A program made the translations under genes and the position numbers. This document shows positions 40,944 through 48,838 of a stretch of 64,000 bases of DNA, piece after piece (position 1 is the stretch's first letter; the number at the start of each line of letters is the position of its first letter). The notes under the pieces are model-generated. The model did no database searches. It was not told the DNA's origin and saw nothing but the letters and a program-made list of their open reading frames with translations. Source of the DNA: JACVRW01 sp963850205 (GTDB lineage Bacteria > Actinomycetota > Thermoleophilia > Solirubrobacterales > Thermoleophilaceae); assembly GCA_963850205.1 (NCBI GenBank), contig CAWKKJ010000012.1:238005-302004 (forward strand), written 5' to 3'.

Positions 40944-42584
40944 ATGGCGACCGATACGAAGGATCCAGAGGGCGGCGAGGAACCCCAGGCCCGCGAGGAG
41001 CGGCCGGAGGCTCGCTCCACCTACAAGACGCTCGACGAGCAGGCGGGGAAGCTCTCGCCGGCGGAGGAGCGCTTCGAGCGCCGCCGCCGGACCGTCGGGC
41101 TGTTCCTGGGCCCCGTCGTGCTGGTGGTCATGCTGCTGATCCCGTTCGACCTGGACGGCAACCAGCACCGCCTGCTGGCCATCCTGGCCTTCGTGATCGT
41201 CTGGTGGGTCACCGAGGCGATCCCGATTCCCGTCACCGCCCTGCTGGGGGTGACGCTGTGCGCGTTGCTCGAGGCCACCCCTCCGCCGCCCGAGGGCGAC
41301 AGCAGCGTCGACGTGGTCTTCGCCCTGTTCACCGACGACACGGTCTTCCTGTTCATCGGCAGCTTCATCATCGCCCAGTCGATGGTGGTGCACGGCCTGC
41401 ACCGCCGCTTCGCCTACCGCGTGCTCTCGCTGCCCTCGGTGGGCGGCTCGACGTACCGGATCATCCTGGCCTTCGGGCTGATCGGAGCCATCACCTCGCC
41501 GGTGATGTCGAACACGGCCGGCGCGGCGATGATGCTGCCCATCGCGCTCGGCGTGATGGGGGTCGTGGGCGGGATGGTGGCCCGCCAGGCCGAGGGCGAC
41601 CAGAACCCCGAGCGGCTGCGCTTCGGCGCGGCGCTGATGCTGGTGATCACCTACGGCATCACCGTGGGCGGCCTGCTGCTTCCCATCGGGAGCCCGCCCA
41701 ACCTGATCGGCCGCCAGCTCCTGGAGGACGAGACGGGCGAGCCGATCACCTTCCTGGAGTGGTTTCTCATGGCCCTGCCCATCGTGGTCGTCATGTTCGT
41801 GGCCGTGGTGGTCATCGTCATGCTGTTCAACCGGCCCGAGGTCAAGGAGGTGGACGGGGTCGAGGAGTACGTGGCCGAGGAACGAGGCAAGCTCGGTCCG
41901 CTCTCGCGTGGGGAGAAGAACACGCTGCTCGTGCTCGCCTTCGCCCTCGTGGGCTGGTTTCTGCCCGGCCTGGTGGGGATCTTCGCCGGCGACGACTCCG
42001 ACGCCTACGTTCAGGTGGGCGAGGCCGCGAACGAGGGCATCGTGGCGATCATCGCGGCGGCTGCGTTGTTCGTGCTGCCGGTCGACTGGAAACGGCGCCG
42101 CTTCACCCTCAACTGGAACGAAGCCGCCCGCATCGACTGGGGCACGATCATCCTGTTCGGCGGCGGTATCACGCTCGGCACGCTGCTCAGCGAGACCGGC
42201 CTGGCCGCCGTGGTGGGCGAGTCCCTGTCGGACAGCCTCGGGGTTTCCAGCCTGGTCGGGGTGACGATCGTGATCGTGATCGTGGCGGTGCTCATCTCCG
42301 AGACCACCAGCAACACGGCCAGCGCGGCAATTGTCGTGCCGATAGCGATCTCCATCGCGGCCGCCAACGATCTCGATCCCACCATCCCCGCGCTGGCGGC
42401 GATCTTCGCGGCAAACTACGGCTTCATGCTCCCGGTCTCCACGCCGCCGAACGCGATCGTCTACTCGTCGGGCCTGCTGCCCATCACGCGGATGATCAAG
42501 GCGGGTGCCGTGTTCGACGTGATCGGCGCGGTGCTGTGTGTGATCGGCGTGAGCGTGATGGCGAACGTCGTGGGGCTCGTATAG
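40944..42584 (+). CDS. SLC13/DASS-family sodium:anion symporter
   Basis: 546 residues with about 11-12 helices. The two re-entrant substrate/sodium motifs are visible: MSNTAGAAMMLPIA with GSPPNLIG in the first repeat, and TTSNTASAAIVVPIA with STPPNAIVYSSG in the second, the SNT signatures of DASS carriers. Imports di- or tricarboxylates (succinate, malate) or sulfate. The soluble N-terminus is charged. The ATG at 40944 has a strong AGGAGGAGGGG Shine-Dalgarno. Confidence 0.9.
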   Translation: MATDTKDPEGGEEPQAREERPEARSTYKTLDEQAGKLSPAEERFERRRRTVGLFLGPVVLVVMLLIPFDLDGNQHRLLAILAFVIVWWVTEAIPIPVTALLGVTLCALLEATPPPPEGDSSVDVVFALFTDDTVFLFIGSFIIAQSMVVHGLHRRFAYRVLSLPSVGGSTYRIILAFGLIGAITSPVMSNTAGAAMMLPIALGVMGVVGGMVARQAEGDQNPERLRFGAALMLVITYGITVGGLLLPIGSPPNLIGRQLLEDETGEPITFLEWFLMALPIVVVMFVAVVVIVMLFNRPEVKEVDGVEEYVAEERGKLGPLSRGEKNTLLVLAFALVGWFLPGLVGIFAGDDSDAYVQVGEAANEGIVAIIAAAALFVLPVDWKRRRFTLNWNEAARIDWGTIILFGGGITLGTLLSETGLAAVVGESLSDSLGVSSLVGVTIVIVIVAVLISETTSNTASAAIVVPIAISIAAANDLDPTIPALAAIFAANYGFMLPVSTPPNAIVYSSGLLPITRMIKAGAVFDVIGAVLCVIGVSVMANVVGLV

Positions 42585-42672
42585 GGGAGAAGCTCCCGTA
42601 GGAATCGTCCGCCCGTCCGCGCTGGCGGTCGCGGCCGGCGCGGCCACCGTCCTACCCGGCTTCCTGGTCGGG

Positions 42673-43764
42673 GTGCTGGCCCTGCAGATCCGCGGGGACC
42701 TCGACGTGAGCGTCGAGGCGGTGGCCGTGGGCGTCACAGCGTTCTTCCTGGCCGGCGCGTTCGGCTCGGGCCCGGGCGGCCGCCTGGCCGAGCGCACCGG
42801 GGCCGCGAGGGCGATGCGGGGCTGCGTGCTCCTGACCGCGGCATGCCTGGTGGCCGCGGCCGGCCTGGCCCAGTCCCTCGCGCTGCTGCTGGCGCTGCTC
42901 GCCCTGGCCGGTCTCTCCAACGCGGTGTGTCAGCCGGCGATCAACCTGTTCATGGCCGAGCAGGTGGCCCAGGAACGGCAGGGGCTCGCCTTCGGTATCA
43001 AGCAGTCGGCGATCCCGGTGGCCATCCTGGTCAGCGGGCTCGCGCTCCCGCTGCTCGCGCTCCCCTTCGGCTGGCGGGCGACCTTTGCGCTGTGCGCGCT
43101 CGGGCCGCTCGGCGTGGCCATCGCCCTCAGCCGCAGTGCGCGGCACCTGCGTCCTCCGGTCCAGCGCGAGCCCGCCCCCCGCCCAAGCCGCGAGCTGGTG
43201 GTGATCGCGGTGGGTGCGGCCCTGGCCAGCGCAGGGCCGAACGCCATGGGCGCCTACCTGGTCGCCTCGGCCGTGGCGGCGGGCATCGCCGAGGGTGCCG
43301 CCGGCCTGCTGGCTGCGCTCGGCAGCGCCATCAGCCTGGGGGTGCGGGTGGCGCTCGGGATCCGCGCCGACCGGCAGCGTGACTACGGCTACGGCGTGAT
43401 CGTGCTGCTGCTCGCCGGCGGAGCGGCGGGCTTCCTGCTGCTGGCTTTCGGCGTTCCCGTCCCGTTCGTGATCGGAGCGCTGGTGGCCTACGCGTTCGGC
43501 TGGGGCTGGCCGGGCCTGTTCAACCTCGCGGTGGTGCAGAGTCACCGCGACGCGCCCGGGGCCGCCACCGGCGTGAGCCAGACCGGGATCTACGTAGGCG
43601 CGGGCGCCGGCCCGGCCGCCTTCGGAGCGATCTCGGCCGCGGGCGGCTACGAGGCCGCCTGGATTGCCAGCGCCGCCCTGGCGCTGGTTGCGGCCCTGGT
43701 GCTGGCGTGGGTCGGCCGCCGTACGGCTGTGCGCACGGCGCCGGGGGGGCCGCCGCGCCACTGA
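42673..43764 (+). CDS. MFS transporter (12-TM), start unresolved
   Basis: At least 363 residues with 11 or more hydrophobic helices. Motif A-like GGRLAERTGAARA follows the second helix and GIKQSAIPVAILVSG lies in the middle. Conserved-looking sequence continues upstream of the GTG at 42673 (ALAVAAGAATVLPGFLVG would complete TM1), but there is no ATG, GTG or TTG in that frame back to the stop at 42556. A CTG at 42622 or a non-standard start near 42598, after AGGGGAG, is likely; an indel is the alternative. Substrate unknown. Confidence 0.75.
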   Translation: MLALQIRGDLDVSVEAVAVGVTAFFLAGAFGSGPGGRLAERTGAARAMRGCVLLTAACLVAAAGLAQSLALLLALLALAGLSNAVCQPAINLFMAEQVAQERQGLAFGIKQSAIPVAILVSGLALPLLALPFGWRATFALCALGPLGVAIALSRSARHLRPPVQREPAPRPSRELVVIAVGAALASAGPNAMGAYLVASAVAAGIAEGAAGLLAALGSAISLGVRVALGIRADRQRDYGYGVIVLLLAGGAAGFLLLAFGVPVPFVIGALVAYAFGWGWPGLFNLAVVQSHRDAPGAATGVSQTGIYVGAGAGPAAFGAISAAGGYEAAWIASAALALVAALVLAWVGRRTAVRTAPGGPPRH

Positions 43765-43816
43765 ACGGTCGGGCGACACCCTGACCCGTATGCGTGTCGT
43801 GTGGCGCTCGATTGGG

Positions 43817-43822
43817 TATAAC
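43817..43822 (+). promoter_or_regulatory. -10 box (TATAAC) upstream of a structured transcript
   Basis: TATAAC lies 13 bases before an 8-bp stem (43835-43842/43875-43882) and about 70 bases before a strong terminator hairpin. No coding start follows at leaderless spacing. No convincing -35 hexamer was found. Confidence 0.35.
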
Positions 43823-43828
43823 CGTGCC

Positions 43829-43928
43829 TGCAGCGCCGAGGCCGGTTTTCGGCACAGTGGGTTCCCCCGACCCTGCCTCGGCTTGTAGCGTGCGGGCTCG
43901 GACACGGCATCCGAGCCCGCCGCATTTT
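43829..43928 (+). ncRNA. Candidate small structured RNA
   Basis: Roughly 100-nt segment between convergent genes. GCCGAGGC (43835-43842) pairs with GCCTCGGC (43875-43882), enclosing two smaller hairpins (CCG...CGG and GGGT...ACCC). An intrinsic terminator follows. No SRP, tmRNA or 6S consensus was recognised, so it is either a novel sRNA or the folded 3' UTR of the MFS gene. Confidence 0.3.
43892..43928. terminator. Strong bidirectional intrinsic terminator
   Basis: Perfect 11-bp inverted repeat GCGGGCTCGGA (43892-43902) and TCCGAGCCCGC (43910-43920) with a 7-base loop, followed by TTTT at 43925-43928. It lies between the convergent MFS and enoyl-CoA hydratase genes and could end both transcripts. 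Confidence 0.7.
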
Positions 43929-43935
43929 CGGGCCC

Positions 43936-44715
43936 TTAGTGCCCGGCGAACTCGGGGTTGCGCTTCTCGAAGAAGGCCCGGGCGCCCTCGGCGAAGTCCT
44001 CGCTGGCCGCGAGCGTCTCCTGCGCCGCCACCTCCTGCTCGAGCGTCAGCGCGAGCGCCGGCTTCGCGGCGCCGTCCATGATCCGCTTGGCCATCCCCAC
44101 CGCCCGCGGGGCGCAGGCCAGCAGCTCGCCGGCGAAGGCGTCGGTGAGGGCGGGAAGCTCCTCGGCCGGGCCGATCCGGTTCGCGAAGCCGATCCGGTGC
44201 GCCTCGCGCCCGTCGATGACCTTGCCGGTCATGATCAGCTCCTTGGCGTTGCCCAGGCCCACCACGGCGGGCAGGCGCGAGCAGCCGCCCACGTCCGGCA
44301 GCAGACCGACCCGCACCTCCATGATCCCGGCCACGGCGTCCTCGGCCATCGTCCGGAAGTCACAGGCCAGGGCCAGCTCGCACGCTCCCCCGAGGGCGGC
44401 GCCGTGGATCTGGCAGATCGTGGGCTTGGGCATCTCCTCGAGCAGGTTCCAGGCCGCGAGGATCGGACGGCGGAAGCGGCGCAGGTCGCCGGGGCTCTCC
44501 GACAGGGCCCGCAGGTCGTTGAGGTCCATGCCCGAGGAGAACATCGCCCCCTCGCCCCGCAGGACCAGCACGCGCACCGCCGGATCGCTCGCGGCCTGCT
44601 CGACGGCATCGGCCAGCTCGGCGATCAGCTCGCCGTTCAGGGCGTTGCGCTTGTCCGGCCGGTTGAGCGCGAGATGACGGGCTCCGCCGCGGTCTTCTGC
44701 CTCCACGAGGGCCAT
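43936..44715 (-). CDS. Enoyl-CoA hydratase/isomerase family protein
   Basis: 259-residue crotonase-fold protein hydrating 2-enoyl-CoA. LNRPDKRNALNGEL starts the CoA pocket, the oxyanion-hole strand is FSSGMDL, and HGAALGGACELALACDFR is the second oxyanion-hole helix. The catalytic-glutamate region reads GLLPDVGGCSRLP, with Asp where many hydratases have Glu, so isomerase or other crotonase chemistry is possible. Divergent from the 3-hydroxybutyryl-CoA dehydrogenase, only 14 bp away. Confidence 0.85.
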   Translation of the reverse strand: MALVEAEDRGGARHLALNRPDKRNALNGELIAELADAVEQAASDPAVRVLVLRGEGAMFSSGMDLNDLRALSESPGDLRRFRRPILAAWNLLEEMPKPTICQIHGAALGGACELALACDFRTMAEDAVAGIMEVRVGLLPDVGGCSRLPAVVGLGNAKELIMTGKVIDGREAHRIGFANRIGPAEELPALTDAFAGELLACAPRAVGMAKRIMDGAAKPALALTLEQEVAAQETLAASEDFAEGARAFFEKRNPEFAGH

Positions 44716-44716
44716 A

Positions 44717-44722
44717 TAGGCT
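44717..44722 (+). promoter_or_regulatory. -10 box (TAGGCT) of the 3-hydroxybutyryl-CoA dehydrogenase gene
   Basis: TAGGCT ends 7 bases before the ATG at 44730. The whole intergenic space is 14 bp, so both divergent mRNAs are expected to be leaderless. Confidence 0.5.
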
Positions 44723-44723
44723 C

Positions 44724-44729
44724 ACCCTA
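44724..44729 (-). promoter_or_regulatory. -10 box (TAGGGT) of the enoyl-CoA hydratase gene
   Basis: TAGGGT on the minus strand ends 8 bases before the ATG at 44715. It lies next to the divergent box at 44717-44722. Confidence 0.5.
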
Positions 44730-45611
44730 ATGGAGATCCGGAGGGTGGGAGTCATCGGCTGCGGCCAGATGGGACACGGGATCGCCCAGGTGACGGCGCA
44801 GGCGGGATGTGACGTGGTGGTGCGCGAGGTCGACCAGCCCGCCCTCGACCGCGGGCTGGAGAAGATCGGCACATCGCTCGCCCGGGCGGTGGAGCGGGGG
44901 AGGCTCGAACAGGCCGACGCCGACGCCGCCAGAGCCCGGATCGCCGGCACGCTCGACTACGGCGACCTGGACGGCTGCGACCTGGTCATCGAGGCCATCA
45001 CCGAGAGCCTCGAGCACAAGCTGGAGATGTGGGCCGAGGTGGCCGGCGCGGTCCAGCCCGAGGCCATCTTCGCCACCAACACCTCCTCGCTTCCCGTGGT
45101 CGAGCAGGCAGCTCGCGCCGGCCGGCCCAAGCGCTTCCTCGGGCTGCACTTCTTCAACCCTCCGCAGGTGATGGGTCTGATCGAGGTCATCCGCTGCGTC
45201 ACGACCTCGGACGAGACCTTCGAGGCGGGCCTGGCCTTCGCCGGTCAGCTGGGCAAGCTCGGGATCCCCACCAAGGACAACGCCGGCTTCATCGTCAACC
45301 GCCTGCTGGTTCCCTACATGCTCGACGCCATCCGGGCCTACGAGGAGGGCGTGGCCCCGATCGACGAGATCGACGCGGCGATGAAGGCCGGGGCCGGCCA
45401 CCCGATGGGACCTCTGACGCTGGCCGACTTCGTGGGCCTGGACACGCTGGGCTCGATCTCCGACGTGATGTTCGATGAGTTCCGCGAGCGCCGCTTCGCC
45501 AAGCCGCCCACGCTGCGCAAGATGCTGGCGGCGGGCTGGTATGGGAGAAAATCCGGCCTCGGCTTCTACGACTACTCGGGCGCCGCCCCGGCGCCCAACC
45601 CGCAGGTCTGA
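44730..45611 (+). CDS. 3-hydroxybutyryl-CoA dehydrogenase
   Basis: 293 residues. N-terminal Rossmann domain VGVIGCGQMGHGIAQV, catalytic segment NTSSLPV followed by FLGLHFFNPPQVM (His of the catalytic dyad), and C-terminal helical domain with KDNAGFIVNRLL and GHPMGPLTLADFVGLD. This is the PaaH/Hbd family, oxidising (S)-3-hydroxybutyryl-CoA to acetoacetyl-CoA or the reverse. In context it links acetoacetyl-CoA to crotonyl-CoA for ccr. Confidence 0.92.
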   Translation: MEIRRVGVIGCGQMGHGIAQVTAQAGCDVVVREVDQPALDRGLEKIGTSLARAVERGRLEQADADAARARIAGTLDYGDLDGCDLVIEAITESLEHKLEMWAEVAGAVQPEAIFATNTSSLPVVEQAARAGRPKRFLGLHFFNPPQVMGLIEVIRCVTTSDETFEAGLAFAGQLGKLGIPTKDNAGFIVNRLLVPYMLDAIRAYEEGVAPIDEIDAAMKAGAGHPMGPLTLADFVGLDTLGSISDVMFDEFRERRFAKPPTLRKMLAAGWYGRKSGLGFYDYSGAAPAPNPQV

Positions 45612-45678
45612 GCCGGCGCCCGCGGGCGCGCTCGTGCAGGGCGAAGGACTGCCGGCGCCTCGGCCGAAAGCTCCTCCC

Positions 45679-46017
45679 ATGCAGCAGGGGGACGTTCAGA
45701 CCGAGCCCGCGCCGGAGCCCGCGCCCGAGACCAAGCCCAGGCCCTTCAGCCCGGCCCGCTTCGGGTGGTCGCGTCGCTTCCTGGGCGACGAGCCCCTGCC
45801 GCCTCCGGACCCACGCCGCCTGGCTCCGCGCGAGATCGCCGGGGCGATCATCGGCGCCGAGGCGGGCGCCGGCGTCGGCCTGCTCGTGCTCGGCTCCGTC
45901 CCCTTCGCGCCGCTCGGCATGGCGGCGCTCGGGGCCGCGACGGGCTTCGCGGCGATGCGGGTCCGTCACCTGCTGGTGCGCCGCTGGCTGCGCCATCAGC
46001 TGCGCGCGGCCCGCTGA
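45679..46017 (+). CDS. Small Pro-rich membrane protein
   Basis: 112 residues, function unknown. A proline/glutamate-rich N-terminal half (about 1-50, probably disordered and cytoplasmic) is followed by one or two hydrophobic Gly/Ala-rich helices (AGAIIGAEAGAGVGLLVLGSV, LGMAALGAATGFAAM) and a basic tail RRWLRHQLRAAR. The ATG at 45679 is chosen; a GTG at about 45636 is possible. Confidence 0.55.
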   Translation: MQQGDVQTEPAPEPAPETKPRPFSPARFGWSRRFLGDEPLPPPDPRRLAPREIAGAIIGAEAGAGVGLLVLGSVPFAPLGMAALGAATGFAAMRVRHLLVRRWLRHQLRAAR

Positions 46018-46023
46018 TACGTT
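46018..46023 (+). promoter_or_regulatory. -10 box (TACGTT) of the acyl-CoA carboxylase gene
   Basis: TACGTT ends 10 bases before the ATG at 46034. Confidence 0.4.
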
Positions 46024-46033
46024 CCGGCGCGCC

Positions 46034-47545
46034 ATGTCCGACCTCCAGCAGGCACTCGAGCGCGCTCGCGAGGGCGGGCCCCGGCGCCACCACGACAAGT
46101 CCGCCGAGCAGGGCAAACTGCCGGTGCGCGAGCGGGTGGCACGGCTCATCGATCCCGGCTCCTTTGTCGAGGACGCCCTGCTGGCCAACTGGGATCAGGA
46201 CGGCCTGGGCGCCGATGGTGTTGTGACGGGGAGGGGTACGGTGGCCGGCCGGCCGGTCGCGCTCATGGCCAACGACCCGACGGTCAAGGCCGGCTCCTGG
46301 GGCCCGAAGACCGTCGAGAAGATCATCCGCATCCAGGAGCAGGCGCTCGAGCACCGCGTGCCGATGGTCTACCTCGTCGACTCCGCGGGTGCACGCATCA
46401 CCGACCAGGTCCAGATGTTCCCCGGACGCCGCGGCGCCGGGCGCATCTTCCACACCGAGGTGAAGCTCTCCGGGGTCGTGCCCCAGGTGTGCTGCCTGTT
46501 CGGACCGAGCGCGGCAGGCGGCGCCTACATCCCCGCCTTCTGCGACGTGGTGATCATGCGAGACGGCAACGCGTCGATGTACCTGGGCTCTCCGCGCATG
46601 GCCGAGATGGTCATCGGCGAGAAGGTAAGCCTCGAGGAGATGGGCGGCGCCCGCATGCACACCGGGGTCTCGGGTTGCGGGCACTTCCTGGTCGACAGCG
46701 ACGAGGACGGCATCGACACGGCCAAGCGCTACCTCTCCTACTTTCCCCGGCACTGGGAGGAAGAGCCCCCGATCGGGCCGCCGGCCGAGCCCGCCGGCCC
46801 GCTTCCGGAGATCCCTGCCGACGAGAACAAGCCCTTCGACATGGCGGAACTGGTGAACGCCGTGGTCGATGCCGGCTCCTTTCTCGAGGTCCAGAGGCGC
46901 TGGGCCAAGGAGCTCATCGTCGGCTACGCCCGGCTCGAGGGCCGGCCGCTGGGCATCGTCGCCAACCAGCCGCGCCAGAAGGGGGGAGTCCTGTTCGTCG
47001 ATTCGGCGGACAAGGCCGCTCGCTTCATCTGGACCTGCAACGCCTTCGGGATCCCGCTGCTGTTCCTCGCCGACGTGCCGGGCTTCATGATCGGCACGCA
47101 GGTCGAGCGCCAGGGGATCATCCGGGCGGGGGCGAAGATGATCTCGGCGGTCTCCGAGGCCACCGTCCCCAAGATCTCGGTGATCGTGCGCAAGGCCTAC
47201 GGCGCCGGGCTGTACGCGATGGCCGGGCCGGCCTACGAGCCCGACGCCTGCCTGGCGCTGCCCGGTGCGCGCATCGCGGTCATGGGTCCGCAGGCGGCCA
47301 TCAACGCCGTCTTCTACAACCAGCTGCAGGCGATCGAAGACGACGAGGAGCGCGCGCGCCGCACCGACGAGCTGCGAGCCGAGTACCAGGAGGAGATCGA
47401 CATCCTCCACCTGGCCTCCGAGCTGGTGGTGAACGCCGTGGTGCCGCCACAGGAGCTACGCGGCGAGCTCGTCAGACGCTTCGCCGCCTACGCCGGCCGC
47501 GATCGCAGCCGGCCGGCCAAGCGCAACCCCGTGACGCCGGTTTGA
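46034..47545 (+). CDS. Acyl-CoA carboxylase, carboxyltransferase (beta) subunit
   Basis: 503 residues with two crotonase-like halves typical of propionyl/acetyl/methylcrotonyl-CoA carboxylase beta subunits. The N half has YLVDSAGARITDQVQMFPGR and FGPSAAGGAYIPAFCD, an acyl-CoA oxyanion site. The C half has VPGFMIGTQVERQGIIRAGAK and RKAYGAGLYAMAGPAYEPD, the biotin side. No biotin carboxylase or BCCP gene is in the window. Substrate cannot be fixed; propionyl- or methylcrotonyl-CoA fits the neighbouring HMG-CoA lyase and EMC genes. Confidence 0.9.
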   Translation: MSDLQQALERAREGGPRRHHDKSAEQGKLPVRERVARLIDPGSFVEDALLANWDQDGLGADGVVTGRGTVAGRPVALMANDPTVKAGSWGPKTVEKIIRIQEQALEHRVPMVYLVDSAGARITDQVQMFPGRRGAGRIFHTEVKLSGVVPQVCCLFGPSAAGGAYIPAFCDVVIMRDGNASMYLGSPRMAEMVIGEKVSLEEMGGARMHTGVSGCGHFLVDSDEDGIDTAKRYLSYFPRHWEEEPPIGPPAEPAGPLPEIPADENKPFDMAELVNAVVDAGSFLEVQRRWAKELIVGYARLEGRPLGIVANQPRQKGGVLFVDSADKAARFIWTCNAFGIPLLFLADVPGFMIGTQVERQGIIRAGAKMISAVSEATVPKISVIVRKAYGAGLYAMAGPAYEPDACLALPGARIAVMGPQAAINAVFYNQLQAIEDDEERARRTDELRAEYQEEIDILHLASELVVNAVVPPQELRGELVRRFAAYAGRDRSRPAKRNPVTPV

Positions 47546-47562
47546 ACATACGGGCGGGTTCC

Positions 47563-47568
47563 TAGACT
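47563..47568 (+). promoter_or_regulatory. -10 box (TAGACT) of the MFS gene at 47.6 kb
   Basis: TAGACT, the same hexamer as before fbiC, ends 7 bases before the ATG at 47576. Confidence 0.45.
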
Positions 47569-47575
47569 CGAAGGC

Positions 47576-48805
47576 ATGACCCTCTCCGAGCAGCCGCCCA
47601 GGTACCGCTGGGTGGTGCTGGCGCTCGGCGCGGTGGCCACCGCCTCCCTGGCCGCCGTGCAGGGCGGGCTGAGGGCGCTGGGCCCCGCGTTCCAGGAGGC
47701 GTTCGCGCTGTCCGTGGTGGAGGTCACCGCGCTCTTCACGGCCTTCAGCGCCGGCACGGTCGCGACCGTCTACGCCTGGGGGGCCCTGGCCGACCGGTTG
47801 AGCGAGCGCCTCGTGCTCGCCGTCGGCCTCAGCGGCGGCGCGCTCGCCCTGGTGGTGGTGGCCCGGGCGGACGGCTACGCGACCCTGCTGGCCGCCGCCG
47901 TGGTGACTGGCATGCTGGCCGTCGCCGCGGTGGGCGGCAGCGGACGGGCGGTGTTCGGGTGGTTTACCCGTACCGAGCGCGGGATGGCCCTCGGCCTGCG
48001 GCAGACCGCCGTGCCTCTCGGGGCGGCGGCGGCCTCCTTCATCCTGGCCCCGCTCGCCGCCGCCACCAGCCTGGACACCGCGCTGCTGGTGCTGGCCGGT
48101 GCGATGCTCAGCGCGGCGCTGGCGGCAGCGATCTGGATGCGCGAGCCACCCGCGGAGATCTCGGCGGCGCCCCCGGCGCCTCCCGCCGCGCGCGACCCGC
48201 GTGTCTGGCGCCTGGGCGTGGCCAGCGGCCTGCTCCTCGTGGGACAGGTCGGGATCACGTCGCTGCTCGTGCTGTACCTGTTCGTCGAGCGGGGCTGGTC
48301 GGCCACCGCCGCTGCCTTCGCCCTGGGGTTCACGCAGCTCGGCGGGGCCGCCGCCCGCATCGCCGCCGGACGCTGGTCGGACCGGCGCGACGCGCGCATC
48401 GGACCCTTCCGCACGCTGGCCGCTGCCGCCGGGGTGCTGCTGCTGGCCGCGGCAGCGCTCAGCACGGCCCCCGACGCGCTGTTCGTGCCCGTGGTCGTGG
48501 CGGGCGGGGTCGCGGTCATGAGCGGGAACGGGCTCTCCTTCACGGCCGCCGCCGAGATCTCGGGCCGGACCCAGGCCGGTCGGGCCATGGGCCTGCAGAA
48601 CACGGTTATGCGCGTGGCCGCGACCGCGGCGCCGGTGAGCCTCGGCGCGCTCGCCGCCGGCTGGTCGTGGGCGGCGGCGTTCACCGTGATGGGGCTCGCC
48701 CCCCTCGCCGGACGGGCCCTGCTCACGCCCCTGGTGGCCGACGAGGACCGGCGCCGCGTCGAGCGCGAGGCCCGCCTGGCCGCCCGGGCGGCGGCTCAGG
48801 CTTAG
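47576..48805 (+). CDS. MFS transporter
   Basis: 409 residues, about 12 helices in two halves. The cytoplasmic loop after TM2 reads WGALADRLSERLVL (motif A-like), and FTRTERGMALGLRQTAVPLG after TM4 resembles the RGxAxGxxxxGxxLG signature of nitrate/organic-anion MFS carriers. The second half begins WRLGVASGLLLVGQVG. It ends in an Arg/Ala-rich cytoplasmic tail. Substrate unknown; a carboxylate is plausible beside acetoacetyl-CoA synthetase. Confidence 0.82.
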   Translation: MTLSEQPPRYRWVVLALGAVATASLAAVQGGLRALGPAFQEAFALSVVEVTALFTAFSAGTVATVYAWGALADRLSERLVLAVGLSGGALALVVVARADGYATLLAAAVVTGMLAVAAVGGSGRAVFGWFTRTERGMALGLRQTAVPLGAAAASFILAPLAAATSLDTALLVLAGAMLSAALAAAIWMREPPAEISAAPPAPPAARDPRVWRLGVASGLLLVGQVGITSLLVLYLFVERGWSATAAAFALGFTQLGGAAARIAAGRWSDRRDARIGPFRTLAAAAGVLLLAAAALSTAPDALFVPVVVAGGVAVMSGNGLSFTAAAEISGRTQAGRAMGLQNTVMRVAATAAPVSLGALAAGWSWAAAFTVMGLAPLAGRALLTPLVADEDRRRVEREARLAARAAAQA

Positions 48806-48824
48806 TAGCGCTCCCCGCAGCACC

Positions 48825-48830
48825 TAGAAT
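48825..48830 (+). promoter_or_regulatory. -10 box (TAGAAT) of the acetoacetyl-CoA synthetase gene
   Basis: TAGAAT, close to the TATAAT consensus, ends 8 bases before the ATG at 48839. Confidence 0.5.
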
Positions 48831-48838
48831 CACCGCGC

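Noticed and set aside
40734..42920. 728-codon minus-strand ORF rich in His/Asp/Gln.
   Set aside because: Antisense to the SLC13 symporter; composition is the typical reverse of a hydrophobic membrane protein.
43843..43874. GGGTTCCCCCGACCC as part of a tRNA T-arm.
   Set aside because: No acceptor, D or anticodon arm could be built around it; treated as an internal hairpin of the candidate sRNA.
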